Below, in pieces: positions 17,687-25,700 of a stretch of DNA of 64,000 nt. The DNA is from Halomonas sp. 'Soap Lake #6' (GTDB taxonomy: Bacteria; Pseudomonadota; Gammaproteobacteria; Pseudomonadales; Halomonadaceae): NCBI RefSeq assembly GCF_003031405.1, contig NZ_CP020469.1, positions 1,116,001 to 1,180,000 on the forward strand. Direction: 5' to 3'. A program made the position numbers and the translations under genes. The notes beneath the pieces are model-generated. The model saw only the letters and a list, made by a program, of their open reading frames with translations. It did no database searches and had not been told where the DNA came from. The stretch's first letter is position 1; each line of letters begins with the position of its first letter.

Positions 17687-18399
17687 CCTAGCCGCCTCTT
17701 GGAGGTCTCACTGACTAAATGCGCCAGAGCGTTAATTAGTGTGACAAGGGTGAGCAGCACAATGCCTAAGCCTAATGCCAGTGCCAGGTTGCCTTTACTG
17801 GTCTCCAGTACAATGCTGGTGGTCATCACACGGGTAACGCCATCAATATTGCCGCCAACAATCATCACCGCGCCGACTTCTGCGCTGGCGCGGCCAAAGC
17901 CCGCCAGGACCACGGTTAAAAGGCCGAAGCGCGCATCCCACAGAAGTGTTGGCATCATACGGAGTTGATTAAGTCCCAAAGAGCGTAGCTGCTCAGCGTA
18001 CTCGCTATGCAGTGCTTCAACTTGTTGGCGGGTAAGTGCTGCGATAATTGGAAATACCAGAATGACTTGGGCAACAACCATCGCCGTGGGCGTAAACAAT
18101 AGCCCAAACTGGCCCAGTGGCCCTGCACGGGAAAGCAGCAGATAAACACATAGCCCGGCGACGACAGGAGGCAGGCCCATTAATGCATTGAGCAGTACAA
18201 TCAGAGCATTGCGACCAGGAAAGTGCCACAGCGCTAGGGCGGCACCTATAGGTAGCGCTATCAGGCTGGCAATGAATACCGCTATTAGTGATACCTGAAG
18301 TGATAGCTGCACGATCGCGAACAGCGCGCTATCCATATTCACGATTAGGCTAATAGCGGTGGAAAAAGCGTTGTCACTGGTTGGCATTGAGTGCGTCAT
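17683..18399 (-). CDS. tupB: tungstate ABC transporter permease
   Basis: A membrane permease with several helices and the ABC-permease loop near GLNQLRMMPTLLWDARFGLLTVVLAGFGRASAEVG. It resembles TupB/WtpB-type oxyanion permeases. The open frame extends to 18579, but the extra N-terminal ~60 residues are not hydrophobic and unlike the family; ATG at 18399 (or 18387) aligns with known TupB starts. No good ribosome binding site decides between them. First gene of the tup operon. Confidence 0.8.
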   Translation of the reverse strand: MTHSMPTSDNAFSTAISLIVNMDSALFAIVQLSLQVSLIAVFIASLIALPIGAALALWHFPGRNALIVLLNALMGLPPVVAGLCVYLLLSRAGPLGQFGLLFTPTAMVVAQVILVFPIIAALTRQQVEALHSEYAEQLRSLGLNQLRMMPTLLWDARFGLLTVVLAGFGRASAEVGAVMIVGGNIDGVTRVMTTSIVLETSKGNLALALGLGIVLLTLVTLINALAHLVSETSKRRLG

Positions 18400-18623
18400 T
18401 ATTGTGTGCAATTTGGCAATAATGTACTGAAAAAAGCGTGATTGCACAGTGGGCTGAAATTTATGCAGTTTAATGCAGCAAAAAGTGTACAGGAAACGCA
18501 GCGTATTGTAGTTATCCTGCTCTACGAAGAGCGGTTTGGTCGCCAGGGGAGGGCTTGACGCTGTTGCTATATGCGCCACACTAATGGGGCGTTATTAATG
18601 CATATCATCACGAAATGGAGAGC

Positions 18624-18686
18624 ATGATGAAGCAAGCTTATTTAGGTATGGTTTATGAAGGACGTCACTCCGGCCAGCACGCTTGA
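18624..18686 (+). CDS. candidate 20-residue upstream ORF coupled to the App1-type gene
   Basis: ATG ATG AAG... encodes 20 residues (MMKQAYLGMVYEGRHSGQHA) and has GGAG 3-6 nt before the two ATGs. Its TGA stop at 18684-18686 shares the A with the ATG of the next gene (TGATG), and that gene lacks a clear ribosome binding site of its own. This arrangement suggests translational coupling or a regulatory leader peptide. It is short and could be chance. Confidence 0.4.
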   Translation: MMKQAYLGMVYEGRHSGQHA

Positions 18687-19804
18687 TGAGCTTACTGCGT
18701 CAGTGGGCAAGCTTTGTTAAAAGGCTTGTCCACGTTATCGCTAAACCCATCAAGGGGGATAGTGGGCGAGGGGGGATGGTGGTCCATCCTTACCGGGGTT
18801 ATGGTTCCCAGCGAGAAGTATTTGTTATGGGGCGGGTATTTCGCCAAGCTGCTTTAGGCCGTGCCATTCCCCGGCACGGTATGCTGCGGGATACCGCCGA
18901 CGTGGCGCGGCGCATATTCCGCCGTGGGCTAGGTAATGCTCAGGTAGAGATTCATATCGGTGAAAACCAGCTGTGCGTGGGCACAGACCGCGATGGCTAT
19001 TTCGATGTCCACTTGCCGATCAGCCACGCCTTACCCATTGATGTTTCCTGGCACCGCGCAGACATTCTGGTCCACTGCCCTGGTCAAACGTCGGTACGCA
19101 CTCACGTAGAAGTGTATGTGCCGCCACCGGAAGCTGATTTGCTGGTGATCAGTGATATTGATGACACCGTTATGTTCACCGGTGTGGCAGAAAAGCTCAA
19201 AATGCTTTATCGCCTGTTTGTCAAAAAGCCTCATCGTCGTACTGCGTTTCCTGGCGTTGCTCCGCTTTATCAAGCGCTTCATCGTGGTGTTAGTGAGCGC
19301 GCCGAACGGCCAATTTTGTATGTCTCCCGAGGGCCGTGGGCGATTTACGAAATGCTTGAAACTTTCTTCCAGATTAATCGGATTCCTGTCGGGCCGATTA
19401 TTTTCTTACGCGAGTGGGGTATCTCTTGGCGCAAGCCTTGGCCGCGCCGGGCCGAAGAGCATAAACGCGATTTGATTGACCGAATGCTTGCCCTCTACAG
19501 CGATATGCCGTGTATCTTAATTGGCGACAGCGGGCAACATGACCCAGAAGTGTATATTGAGATTGTGAAAGCCTATCCAGACCGTATTAAAGCCATTTAT
19601 ATACGCCGGGTGGATAAAGACCCTCAGCGTGAAAAGGCGATCCAGCGTTTGCGCGATGAATTGGTGGGTACTCAGTGTGATTTAGTACTCGCCGCTGATA
19701 GCGTCTTAATTGCGGAGCATGCCTACGCCCAAGGCGATATTTCCGTACATGGTTTGCATGCGGTGCAGCGCGATGTTGAAGAGCACCTTAACAACCCTGT
19801 ATAA
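18686..19804 (+). CDS. App1-type phosphatidate phosphatase (DUF2183)
   Basis: A 372-residue protein. The C-terminal half is the App1/DUF2183 HAD-like catalytic domain with the DIDDT motif at 157-161, then LYVSRGPW and LIGDSGQHDPEVY containing the further HAD acidic residues. In yeast App1 this domain dephosphorylates phosphatidate; the bacterial substrate is unknown. The N-terminal half contains a beta-rich segment (VEIHIGENQLCVGTDRDGYF) found in many bacterial members. No signal peptide is evident. The start is ATG 18686, fused to the stop of a small upstream ORF. Confidence 0.8.
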   Translation: MSLLRQWASFVKRLVHVIAKPIKGDSGRGGMVVHPYRGYGSQREVFVMGRVFRQAALGRAIPRHGMLRDTADVARRIFRRGLGNAQVEIHIGENQLCVGTDRDGYFDVHLPISHALPIDVSWHRADILVHCPGQTSVRTHVEVYVPPPEADLLVISDIDDTVMFTGVAEKLKMLYRLFVKKPHRRTAFPGVAPLYQALHRGVSERAERPILYVSRGPWAIYEMLETFFQINRIPVGPIIFLREWGISWRKPWPRRAEEHKRDLIDRMLALYSDMPCILIGDSGQHDPEVYIEIVKAYPDRIKAIYIRRVDKDPQREKAIQRLRDELVGTQCDLVLAADSVLIAEHAYAQGDISVHGLHAVQRDVEEHLNNPV

Positions 19805-19953
19805 CTCTGTTGTCAAATGTCATCAACATAGTAAAAGTTAAATCAATCGCTCTGGCTTGAGGGATCGTTGCCGGACGTTTAAGTGCGGGTGTTTTTACGG
19901 ATGATTGCTATGGGTAATTGTTCAGCAACGGTTGTTTGTGGATAGGGGTTGTC

Positions 19954-20628
19954 ATGGTTGTTCTGTTGGTCATCTTCACGCTGGCCGTTTTTGTGCTTCC
20001 CAATATGTGGGCAAAGTGGGTACTCAAGCGCCACACACGTGGTCGTGATGATTATCCCGGCACGGGGGCGGAGCTTGCCGATCATCTGTTACGCCGCTTA
20101 GGCATCGAAGGTGCAAGCGTAGAGCGTACAGAGTTTGGTGATCATTACGACCCTGAAACCCGCTGTGTGCGCCTTTCTCCCGATAATTACGATGGCCGTT
20201 CGCTGACGGCAGTAACGGTGGCCGCTCACGAAGTGGGGCATGCCATTCAGCACCATGAAGGCTACGCGCCCCTGCTGGCCCGCAGCCGGTTGGTGCAAGT
20301 GGCGCAGAAAGCCGAAAAGCTGGGCGCTATTTTAATGATGGCTGCCCCTTTTCTATTTGTACTCACACGGTTGCCCGGTGGGCTGGCGGCCATCATTGCT
20401 ATGGCAGTGATTAGCTTTGGCACTGCTGCGCTAGTGCATCTGGTGACACTACCTGTAGAGTTTGATGCCAGCTTTAACCGAGCACTACCACTGCTCAAAG
20501 AGTATGTGCCACCTTATGATATGCCCGGCGCCCGCCACGTTCTCACTGCTTGTGCCTTCACCTACGTAGCCGCATCGCTCGCCAGTGTCCTGAACCTGGG
20601 CCGCTGGCTGGTGATATTGAGGCGTTGA
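19954..20628 (+). CDS. membrane zinc metallopeptidase (YugP/DUF2268-like neutral protease family)
   Basis: A 224-residue membrane protein with helices at about 1-17, 110-130 and 132-150 and near the C-terminus. It carries the zinc-protease motif HEVGH at residues 92-96, followed by AIQHHEGYAPL. This layout matches the YugP-type 'zinc metallopeptidase' family, whose substrates are not established. ATG 19954 with AGGGG upstream is preferred; the frame opens at 19918. It is monocistronic as far as can be seen. Confidence 0.75.
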   Translation: MVVLLVIFTLAVFVLPNMWAKWVLKRHTRGRDDYPGTGAELADHLLRRLGIEGASVERTEFGDHYDPETRCVRLSPDNYDGRSLTAVTVAAHEVGHAIQHHEGYAPLLARSRLVQVAQKAEKLGAILMMAAPFLFVLTRLPGGLAAIIAMAVISFGTAALVHLVTLPVEFDASFNRALPLLKEYVPPYDMPGARHVLTACAFTYVAASLASVLNLGRWLVILRR

Positions 20629-20948
20629 CCGTCGTCTCCCTCCCTACGAACTCCCTACGAAGCCGCTACGCCACGCAGCACAGCATCGATGACCACGGCA
20701 TGAGCGTGGGAAGTGAGGCTTTTCGTTACGTGACGGCAACTTATTGCGACGAGAATGATTTGCGATTATATTGCGCTGGCACGCAAATGCGAATCAGTCG
20801 CCATTCTGCCTCTCGGCCCTGCCTTTAGATGGTCGTCCTCCAAGCGCATCAACCGATTGATACCTATCGCGTGCACTCCTATTCCATGACTGGCTGGATA
20901 CCACAACGGCCAACTGGACACCTTTAATGAAAGAGTGATAGGTAGTCT
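20629..20948 (+). other. 320-nt gap upstream of the iron-complex transporter
   Basis: No gene is supported. The gap has a two-copy 11-nt repeat (CTCCCTACGAA at 20640-20650 and 20651-20661), a possible Fur site (20751-20769) and the promoter region of the downstream ABC operon. An open plus-strand frame at 20550-20828 mostly overlaps the peptidase gene and has no recognisable content. Confidence 0.6.
20751..20769. promoter_or_regulatory. possible Fur box
   Basis: GAGAATGATTTGCGATTAT resembles one half of the Fur consensus well (GAtAATGAT) but the other half poorly, about 10 of 19 positions. Its location upstream of an iron-complex ABC operon supports the idea; the match alone does not. Confidence 0.28.
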
Positions 20949-21968
20949 ATGAAACGTCTTTTTGCCTTCACGGGACTCTGCGCGATGCTTGGTCTGGTAT
21001 CGAACTCTGCCTTTGCTGATGCCACCCAGTATCCGCTTACGCTGGATAACTGTGGTGCAGAGGTAACCTTCGACCAGGCCCCCGAACGGGCGGTCGGCCT
21101 TGGCCAGGCTAGTGCAGAGATCATGCTGCTGCTCGGCCTCGAGGACAAGATGGTCGGCACCGCTTTCTGGCCTAATAGCGTCTTGCCGCAGCTCGCTGAA
21201 GCCAATGCTAAGGTGGAAGTGTTGACGGTGGAATTCCCCACCTTCGAGTCCATTCTGGCAAAAGAACCGGATCTCGTGACAGCCGCTTTGCCTAGCTTGA
21301 TAGGCCCATCCAGCCGAGTGGCGACGCGGGAGGACTTCGACAATGTGGGGGTGGCGACCTATCTGTCCCCCAACACTTGCGTCTCTGAAGGCATGGCCAA
21401 GGACAAATTCGGTTACGGCAGTCGCGCCCAGCTCTGGAGCATGGATGCTCTCTACCAGGAGATCGAAGAGCTGGCTCGGATCTTCGACGTGAATGATCGT
21501 GGCCAGGCACTGATCGAGGATCTTGAGCAGCGTGAAGCGGCTCTGCGGGCAGAGACTCCTGAAGGTGGCGAGCCGCTCTCCTTTGTCTTCTGGTTCTCCA
21601 GTCCGTCGCCCTCTGCGGACGCTTATCTTGGTGGTAAGAACGGCGCATCCGGCTTTATCGCCGACGTACTGGGCGGCACCAACGCTATCGACTCGGAGGC
21701 GGAATGGCCGGCGCTAGGCTGGGAAGGCATCATCGCGGCCGACCCGGACGTTATCGTGGTGGCCCGTGTCGACCGTAACCGCTGGGAGTTGGACAAGGTG
21801 GAAGCCAAGATCGAATACCTCAACTCGGATTCGGCCACCCGTGAAATGAGAGCGGTCAAGAATGGCGCCATCGTGGTCATGGATGGCCATGCCATGGATC
21901 CGACGGTGAGGACGATCTTCGGTGCCGAAGAGGTCGCCGAACAGCTTGAGGCGCTTGGTCTGCGATGA
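20949..21968 (+). CDS. iron(III)-complex/B12-type ABC transporter substrate-binding protein
   Basis: A 339-residue periplasmic protein with a signal peptide (to about residue 23, AFA-D). The rest has the BtuF/FepB-type fold pattern: the ERAVGLGQASAEIMLLLGL start, ILAKEPDLV and GIIAADPDVIVV. The ligand cannot be told; siderophore iron, heme and cobalamin binders share this fold. It overlaps the permease gene by ATGA. The three-gene operon has visibly higher GC and a stronger preference for C-ending codons than its neighbours. No TonB receptor gene is adjacent. Confidence 0.82.
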   Translation: MKRLFAFTGLCAMLGLVSNSAFADATQYPLTLDNCGAEVTFDQAPERAVGLGQASAEIMLLLGLEDKMVGTAFWPNSVLPQLAEANAKVEVLTVEFPTFESILAKEPDLVTAALPSLIGPSSRVATREDFDNVGVATYLSPNTCVSEGMAKDKFGYGSRAQLWSMDALYQEIEELARIFDVNDRGQALIEDLEQREAALRAETPEGGEPLSFVFWFSSPSPSADAYLGGKNGASGFIADVLGGTNAIDSEAEWPALGWEGIIAADPDVIVVARVDRNRWELDKVEAKIEYLNSDSATREMRAVKNGAIVVMDGHAMDPTVRTIFGAEEVAEQLEALGLR

Positions 21969-23026
21969 GCACTGCAGTTAGTAGCGACAGCTGGTCGGGT
22001 GGTTTCTGGTCACGACTTGCCTGGTCTATGGGGCTATTGGTGGCTTCACTGGTGGCCATCGTCCTGGTCATCGGGGTTAGCGTCGGGATCGGCGATATGC
22101 CGATCCCGCTCTCGACCACATACGCCGTGATAACCAACAAGCTGGGTTGGACGTCGATCGAACTCAATCGGATCCACGAAACCATCATCTGGGATTACCG
22201 GTTAAGTCGCGCGTTGGTGGCCGTGTTCTGCGGTGCAGGATTGGCGCTTGCAGGTGCCATCATGCAATCGATGCTGCGTAATCCGTTGGCAGAGCCTTAT
22301 GTGTTGGGCATTTCCGCCGGTGCTTCAACGGGCGCGGTCTTGATCGTCATCCTGGGGGTGGGGGCCGGGGCGGTATCGCTGTCGGCGGGGGCCTTCGCCG
22401 GTGCTTTTGCCGCCTTTCTGTTCGTTGCGCTGCTCTCGAATGGGGCGCGAGGCGGTGCCGACCGCACCATCCTGGCTGGCGTTGCGGCATCGCAGCTGTT
22501 CAACGCCGCAACCTCCTATATCGTCACCACGTCCGGCGATGCCCAACAGGCTCGCGATGTGATGTTTTGGTTGCTTGGCAGTTTCGGTGGCGTGCGTTGG
22601 CCGGAATTCATGCTGGTGTCGATCGTCGTCGGGCTGGGGCTAATCGCCTGTCTTTTCTATGCACGTGTACTAGACGCCTTCGCCTTCGGAGACGAGGCTG
22701 CTGCGTCTCTGGGCGTTAATGTCGGTCGCACACGGATCATTCTGTTTGCGCTGACCGCGATCATCACGGCCACCATCGTCAGCATGGTGGGCACCATCGG
22801 CTTCGTTGGATTGGTTGTCCCGCATGCGGCGCGTTTTGTGGTCGGTCCGCGCCATGCCAGGCTGCTGCCCGCCTGCGCCATCGCGGGGGCGATTTTTATG
22901 GTGCTGGCCGACATCGCCTCACGTACCCTGATTCCCCAGCAGTCACTGCCAATTGGCGTGGTAACGGCACTGGTGGGCGTGCCGTTCTTCTCCATCATCC
23001 TCTACAGGCTGCAGCGCGCCACATGA
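21965..23026 (+). CDS. FecCD/BtuC family ABC transporter permease
   Basis: A 353-residue permease with about ten helices. Family motifs are LSRALVAVFCGAGLALAGAIMQ, RNPLAEPYVLGISAGAS and GFVGLVVPHAARF. It should form a dimer in the inner membrane with the ATPase encoded next. ATGA overlaps on both sides show tight coupling. High GC and low use of ATT/TTA codons match the two partner genes. Confidence 0.9.
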   Translation: MSTAVSSDSWSGGFWSRLAWSMGLLVASLVAIVLVIGVSVGIGDMPIPLSTTYAVITNKLGWTSIELNRIHETIIWDYRLSRALVAVFCGAGLALAGAIMQSMLRNPLAEPYVLGISAGASTGAVLIVILGVGAGAVSLSAGAFAGAFAAFLFVALLSNGARGGADRTILAGVAASQLFNAATSYIVTTSGDAQQARDVMFWLLGSFGGVRWPEFMLVSIVVGLGLIACLFYARVLDAFAFGDEAAASLGVNVGRTRIILFALTAIITATIVSMVGTIGFVGLVVPHAARFVVGPRHARLLPACAIAGAIFMVLADIASRTLIPQQSLPIGVVTALVGVPFFSIILYRLQRAT

Positions 23027-23784
23027 GTATCAAAGCCGACAATCTCGTCTGGAAGATCGGTGCCAAAACTGTCATCGATGGTATCTCCTTTGAGGCTGAA
23101 CCGGGCAAAGTGCTTGGGCTATTGGGCCCGAACGGCTCCGGTAAAACCTCCTTACTGCGGCTGCTGGCAAGGCTGAAACGCCCTCACGCCGGACGCATCA
23201 TGCTCGATGGTCAGGACCTCTCGACGGTTCGCCGCCGGGCTATTGCGCAACGGGTTGCCTTCATCGAGCAGCATGCCACCACCAACGCCAATCTCAAGGT
23301 CGTGGACGTGGTCAAGCTTGGGCGCTTCCCGCACCGCTCGATGCTCTCGGGCTGGAGGCGTGAAGACGATACGGCGGTCAATGAGGCGCTGGAGCGTACA
23401 GGGATGAGCGCCAAGCGCGGCGATGCCTGGCAGAGCCTCTCGGGAGGTGAGAAGCAGCGCACCCACCTGGCGCGAGCGCTTGCCCAATCGCCCCAGGAGC
23501 TAATTCTCGATGAGCCGACCAACCATCTCGACGTTCATCACCAGATCAGCCTGCTGAGGCTCGTCTCCAGCCTGCCGATCACCAGCATCATCGCGCTCCA
23601 CGATCTCAATCACGCCGCGATGTTCTGCGACCGGCTGATCGTGATGCAGGCAGGCAGGATCGTCGCCTCCGGTCTGCCCGAGGAGGTACTCACCCAAGAG
23701 CTGCTACACGAGGTCTTTTCGGTGCAAGCCCATGTGGAAACCTCCCCTTATCACGCACGGCCGCATATTCACTTTGTGCGGTAG
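23023..23784 (+). CDS. iron-complex type ABC transporter ATP-binding protein
   Basis: A 253-residue ABC ATPase of the FecE/BtuD class. Walker A GPNGSGKT is at 35-42, with signature SLSGGEKQRTHLARALAQ and Walker B LILDEPTNHLD. Third gene of the coupled operon, ending 47 nt before the convergent cmoB. A weak GC-rich hairpin lies around 23791-23815 between the two stops, without a T-tract. Confidence 0.9.
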   Translation: MSIKADNLVWKIGAKTVIDGISFEAEPGKVLGLLGPNGSGKTSLLRLLARLKRPHAGRIMLDGQDLSTVRRRAIAQRVAFIEQHATTNANLKVVDVVKLGRFPHRSMLSGWRREDDTAVNEALERTGMSAKRGDAWQSLSGGEKQRTHLARALAQSPQELILDEPTNHLDVHHQISLLRLVSSLPITSIIALHDLNHAAMFCDRLIVMQAGRIVASGLPEEVLTQELLHEVFSVQAHVETSPYHARPHIHFVR

Positions 23785-23831
23785 AGGCATTCAACCGGGT
23801 GTGGGCTCCGCCCGCGGTGGTATAGCCGAGA

Positions 23832-24842
23832 TCAGCACGGCCGCTCTGCTATCACCACCGCCCGACGGGGGGCGGGGTAGCCTTCAATGGTGCGGGTACG
23901 GTCATCGGGGTCAAGAAAGTCTGCCAGCGACTGGTAGGTCATCCATTCGGTTGAGCGTTGCTCTTCTAACGTGGTGACCGCCTCATCAACGACCCGCACA
24001 TTGGTGAAACCACTGCGTTCCAGCCAGTGGCACAGTGCCTTAGAAGAGGGTAGGAAATAGACATTTGGCATCGCAGCGTAGCGTTCGCCAGGCACAAATA
24101 CCGTTTGTTCATCGCCTTCAACGACCAATGTTTCTAGCACCAGCTCACCGCCGGGGGCTAGTGCATCCCTCAACTGTTGTAAGTGCTCAAGGGGCGAAGG
24201 GCGGTGATAGAGAACTCCCATGGAAAAAACGGTATCGAAAAAGCCCAGCTTTTCCGGCACGTCTTCAATACCTACCGGCAGAAATTGAGTGCGCCCGCCA
24301 TCGGCATCGCCAACAAAGTGGCGCACCGCCTGAAACTGCCAATAAAAGCGTGGTGAAGGATCAATCACCAATACAAACGCGGCTCCTTCTCCGGCTATGC
24401 GCCATGCGTGATAGCCGCTACCGCCGCCAACATCCAGTACCTTACGGTACTTAAGGGGAGCAAGGTGCGGGGCAACACGCTGCCATTTCCAGTCGGAACG
24501 CCATTCTGTGTCAATATCAATACCGCCCAGCCGAAAAGGGCCTTTGCGCCAGGGGGCTAGCTTACGCAGCAGGTTGAAGCACTGGCGCTGTTGGCTGTCG
24601 CTTAAAGCAACATCGACTGTCAGTGTGTCGCTGGTTAGGTCAACGTGCCGCTCATCAGGCAGAGCCGGCAGTTTGGCGACGGCTTTCTCCCAGGCTGAAA
24701 GATCGCCATGGCGCTGGCGGTCTAGCCCTCGGGCGAGCTGTTCAGGCAGTTTGGCAAGCCACGGGGTTAAGGCGGCATCCTGGGTGGCTTGATCTAAAAA
24801 TGCTTGGTACAGCACGCGATGATCGTCAGGAAGTAGCGGCAC
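23832..24842 (-). CDS. cmoB: tRNA uridine-34 carboxymethyltransferase CmoB
   Basis: A 336-residue enzyme that transfers a carboxymethyl group from carboxy-SAM to 5-hydroxyuridine at tRNA position 34. Motifs are the VLDVGGGSGYHAWRI SAM-binding loop, FDTVFSMGVLYHR and MPNVYFLPSSKAL. It starts with GTG at 24842, one base beyond the cmoA stop region, with AAGGAGGGG supplied by the end of cmoA. CmoA makes its cofactor, so the two genes form a functional pair. Confidence 0.93.
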   Translation of the reverse strand: MPLLPDDHRVLYQAFLDQATQDAALTPWLAKLPEQLARGLDRQRHGDLSAWEKAVAKLPALPDERHVDLTSDTLTVDVALSDSQQRQCFNLLRKLAPWRKGPFRLGGIDIDTEWRSDWKWQRVAPHLAPLKYRKVLDVGGGSGYHAWRIAGEGAAFVLVIDPSPRFYWQFQAVRHFVGDADGGRTQFLPVGIEDVPEKLGFFDTVFSMGVLYHRPSPLEHLQQLRDALAPGGELVLETLVVEGDEQTVFVPGERYAAMPNVYFLPSSKALCHWLERSGFTNVRVVDEAVTTLEEQRSTEWMTYQSLADFLDPDDRTRTIEGYPAPRRAVVIAERPC

Positions 24843-24843
24843 G

Positions 24844-25587
24844 TCACCCCTCCTTAAAGGCGATCAGTGAGGTGAAGTTAAGGTACTGGAACCAGGTCAT
24901 CGAGCGGGGAAAGCCCGCTTGAGCTAAACGGCTGTGAAGGGCGTCCAGGGTGTCGGGAATCAGTACGTTTTCTAAGGCGGTGCGCTTTTGGCTGATTTCC
25001 ATATCACTGTAGCCATTGGCGCGTTTGAAGTCGTGGTAGCGCTCAACTCGCCAGGCGTTGTCTCGCTCGTCGGCATCAATGGTTTTTTCCGACAAAATCA
25101 GCACGCCCCCAGGCTCAAGGGCATCGTACAGCCGTTTCAATAGCGCATCACGATCGGCAGGGGGTAGAAACTGCAGCGTAAAGTTGAGAATGATCATACC
25201 GGAAGGCGCATACTCAAGTGTACGTATGTCAGCTTCTTCGACCTGCATGGCGTGGTTAGAGCACTCTTCCTGAAAGGTTTGTTTGGCCCTGGCCACCATC
25301 GCAGGAGAAAGATCTACCCCTGTATAGCGAAAAGCATCAGAGGGTAGCGCGCCCGCCAGCGCCAAACCAGATGCCCCCAGTGAACAGCCCAGGTCGTAGA
25401 CATGGGCGCCATGGCGCAGGTGACGCTGGGCAATCAAGCTCAACATGCCAAGAATTTGCCCGTATCCGGGCACCGAACGACGAATCATATCAGGGAAGCA
25501 CGCGACTACCTGTTCGTCGAAGGAGAACCTTGCCACCTTATCTAGGGGTGTTGAAAAGATAGCGTCGCGGTAAGATGCATCACTCAT
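24844..25587 (-). CDS. cmoA: carboxy-SAM synthase CmoA
   Basis: A 247-residue SAM-dependent enzyme that converts SAM and prephenate to carboxy-SAM for CmoB. The FSFDEQVVACFPDMIRRSVPGY start, DLGCSLGASGLAL motif I and MIILNFTLQFLPP segment are the CmoA pattern. It precedes cmoB and is divergent from pgi across about 113 nt. Confidence 0.93.
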   Translation of the reverse strand: MSDASYRDAIFSTPLDKVARFSFDEQVVACFPDMIRRSVPGYGQILGMLSLIAQRHLRHGAHVYDLGCSLGASGLALAGALPSDAFRYTGVDLSPAMVARAKQTFQEECSNHAMQVEEADIRTLEYAPSGMIILNFTLQFLPPADRDALLKRLYDALEPGGVLILSEKTIDADERDNAWRVERYHDFKRANGYSDMEISQKRTALENVLIPDTLDALHSRLAQAGFPRSMTWFQYLNFTSLIAFKEG

Positions 25588-25700
25588 GGGCTAGCCAGGT
25601 TTATTAATGAGGCTGCGTAGTTTACGCGCCCTTGGTTAACCAGAACAGACCTGTCTATAACGATTCCTGCTGCATGGAACGACGCCAAAGGAGAGGGCAC

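Noticed and set aside
20680..20780. Cobalamin riboswitch upstream of a BtuF-like gene
   Set aside because: A GGGAAGTGAGG string vaguely recalls part of the B12 element, but the GCCACTG-type box and the required surrounding helices are not visible.
20550..20828. 92-codon plus-strand open frame after the zinc peptidase
   Set aside because: It mostly overlaps the peptidase gene and intergenic DNA, has no ribosome binding site and no recognisable features.
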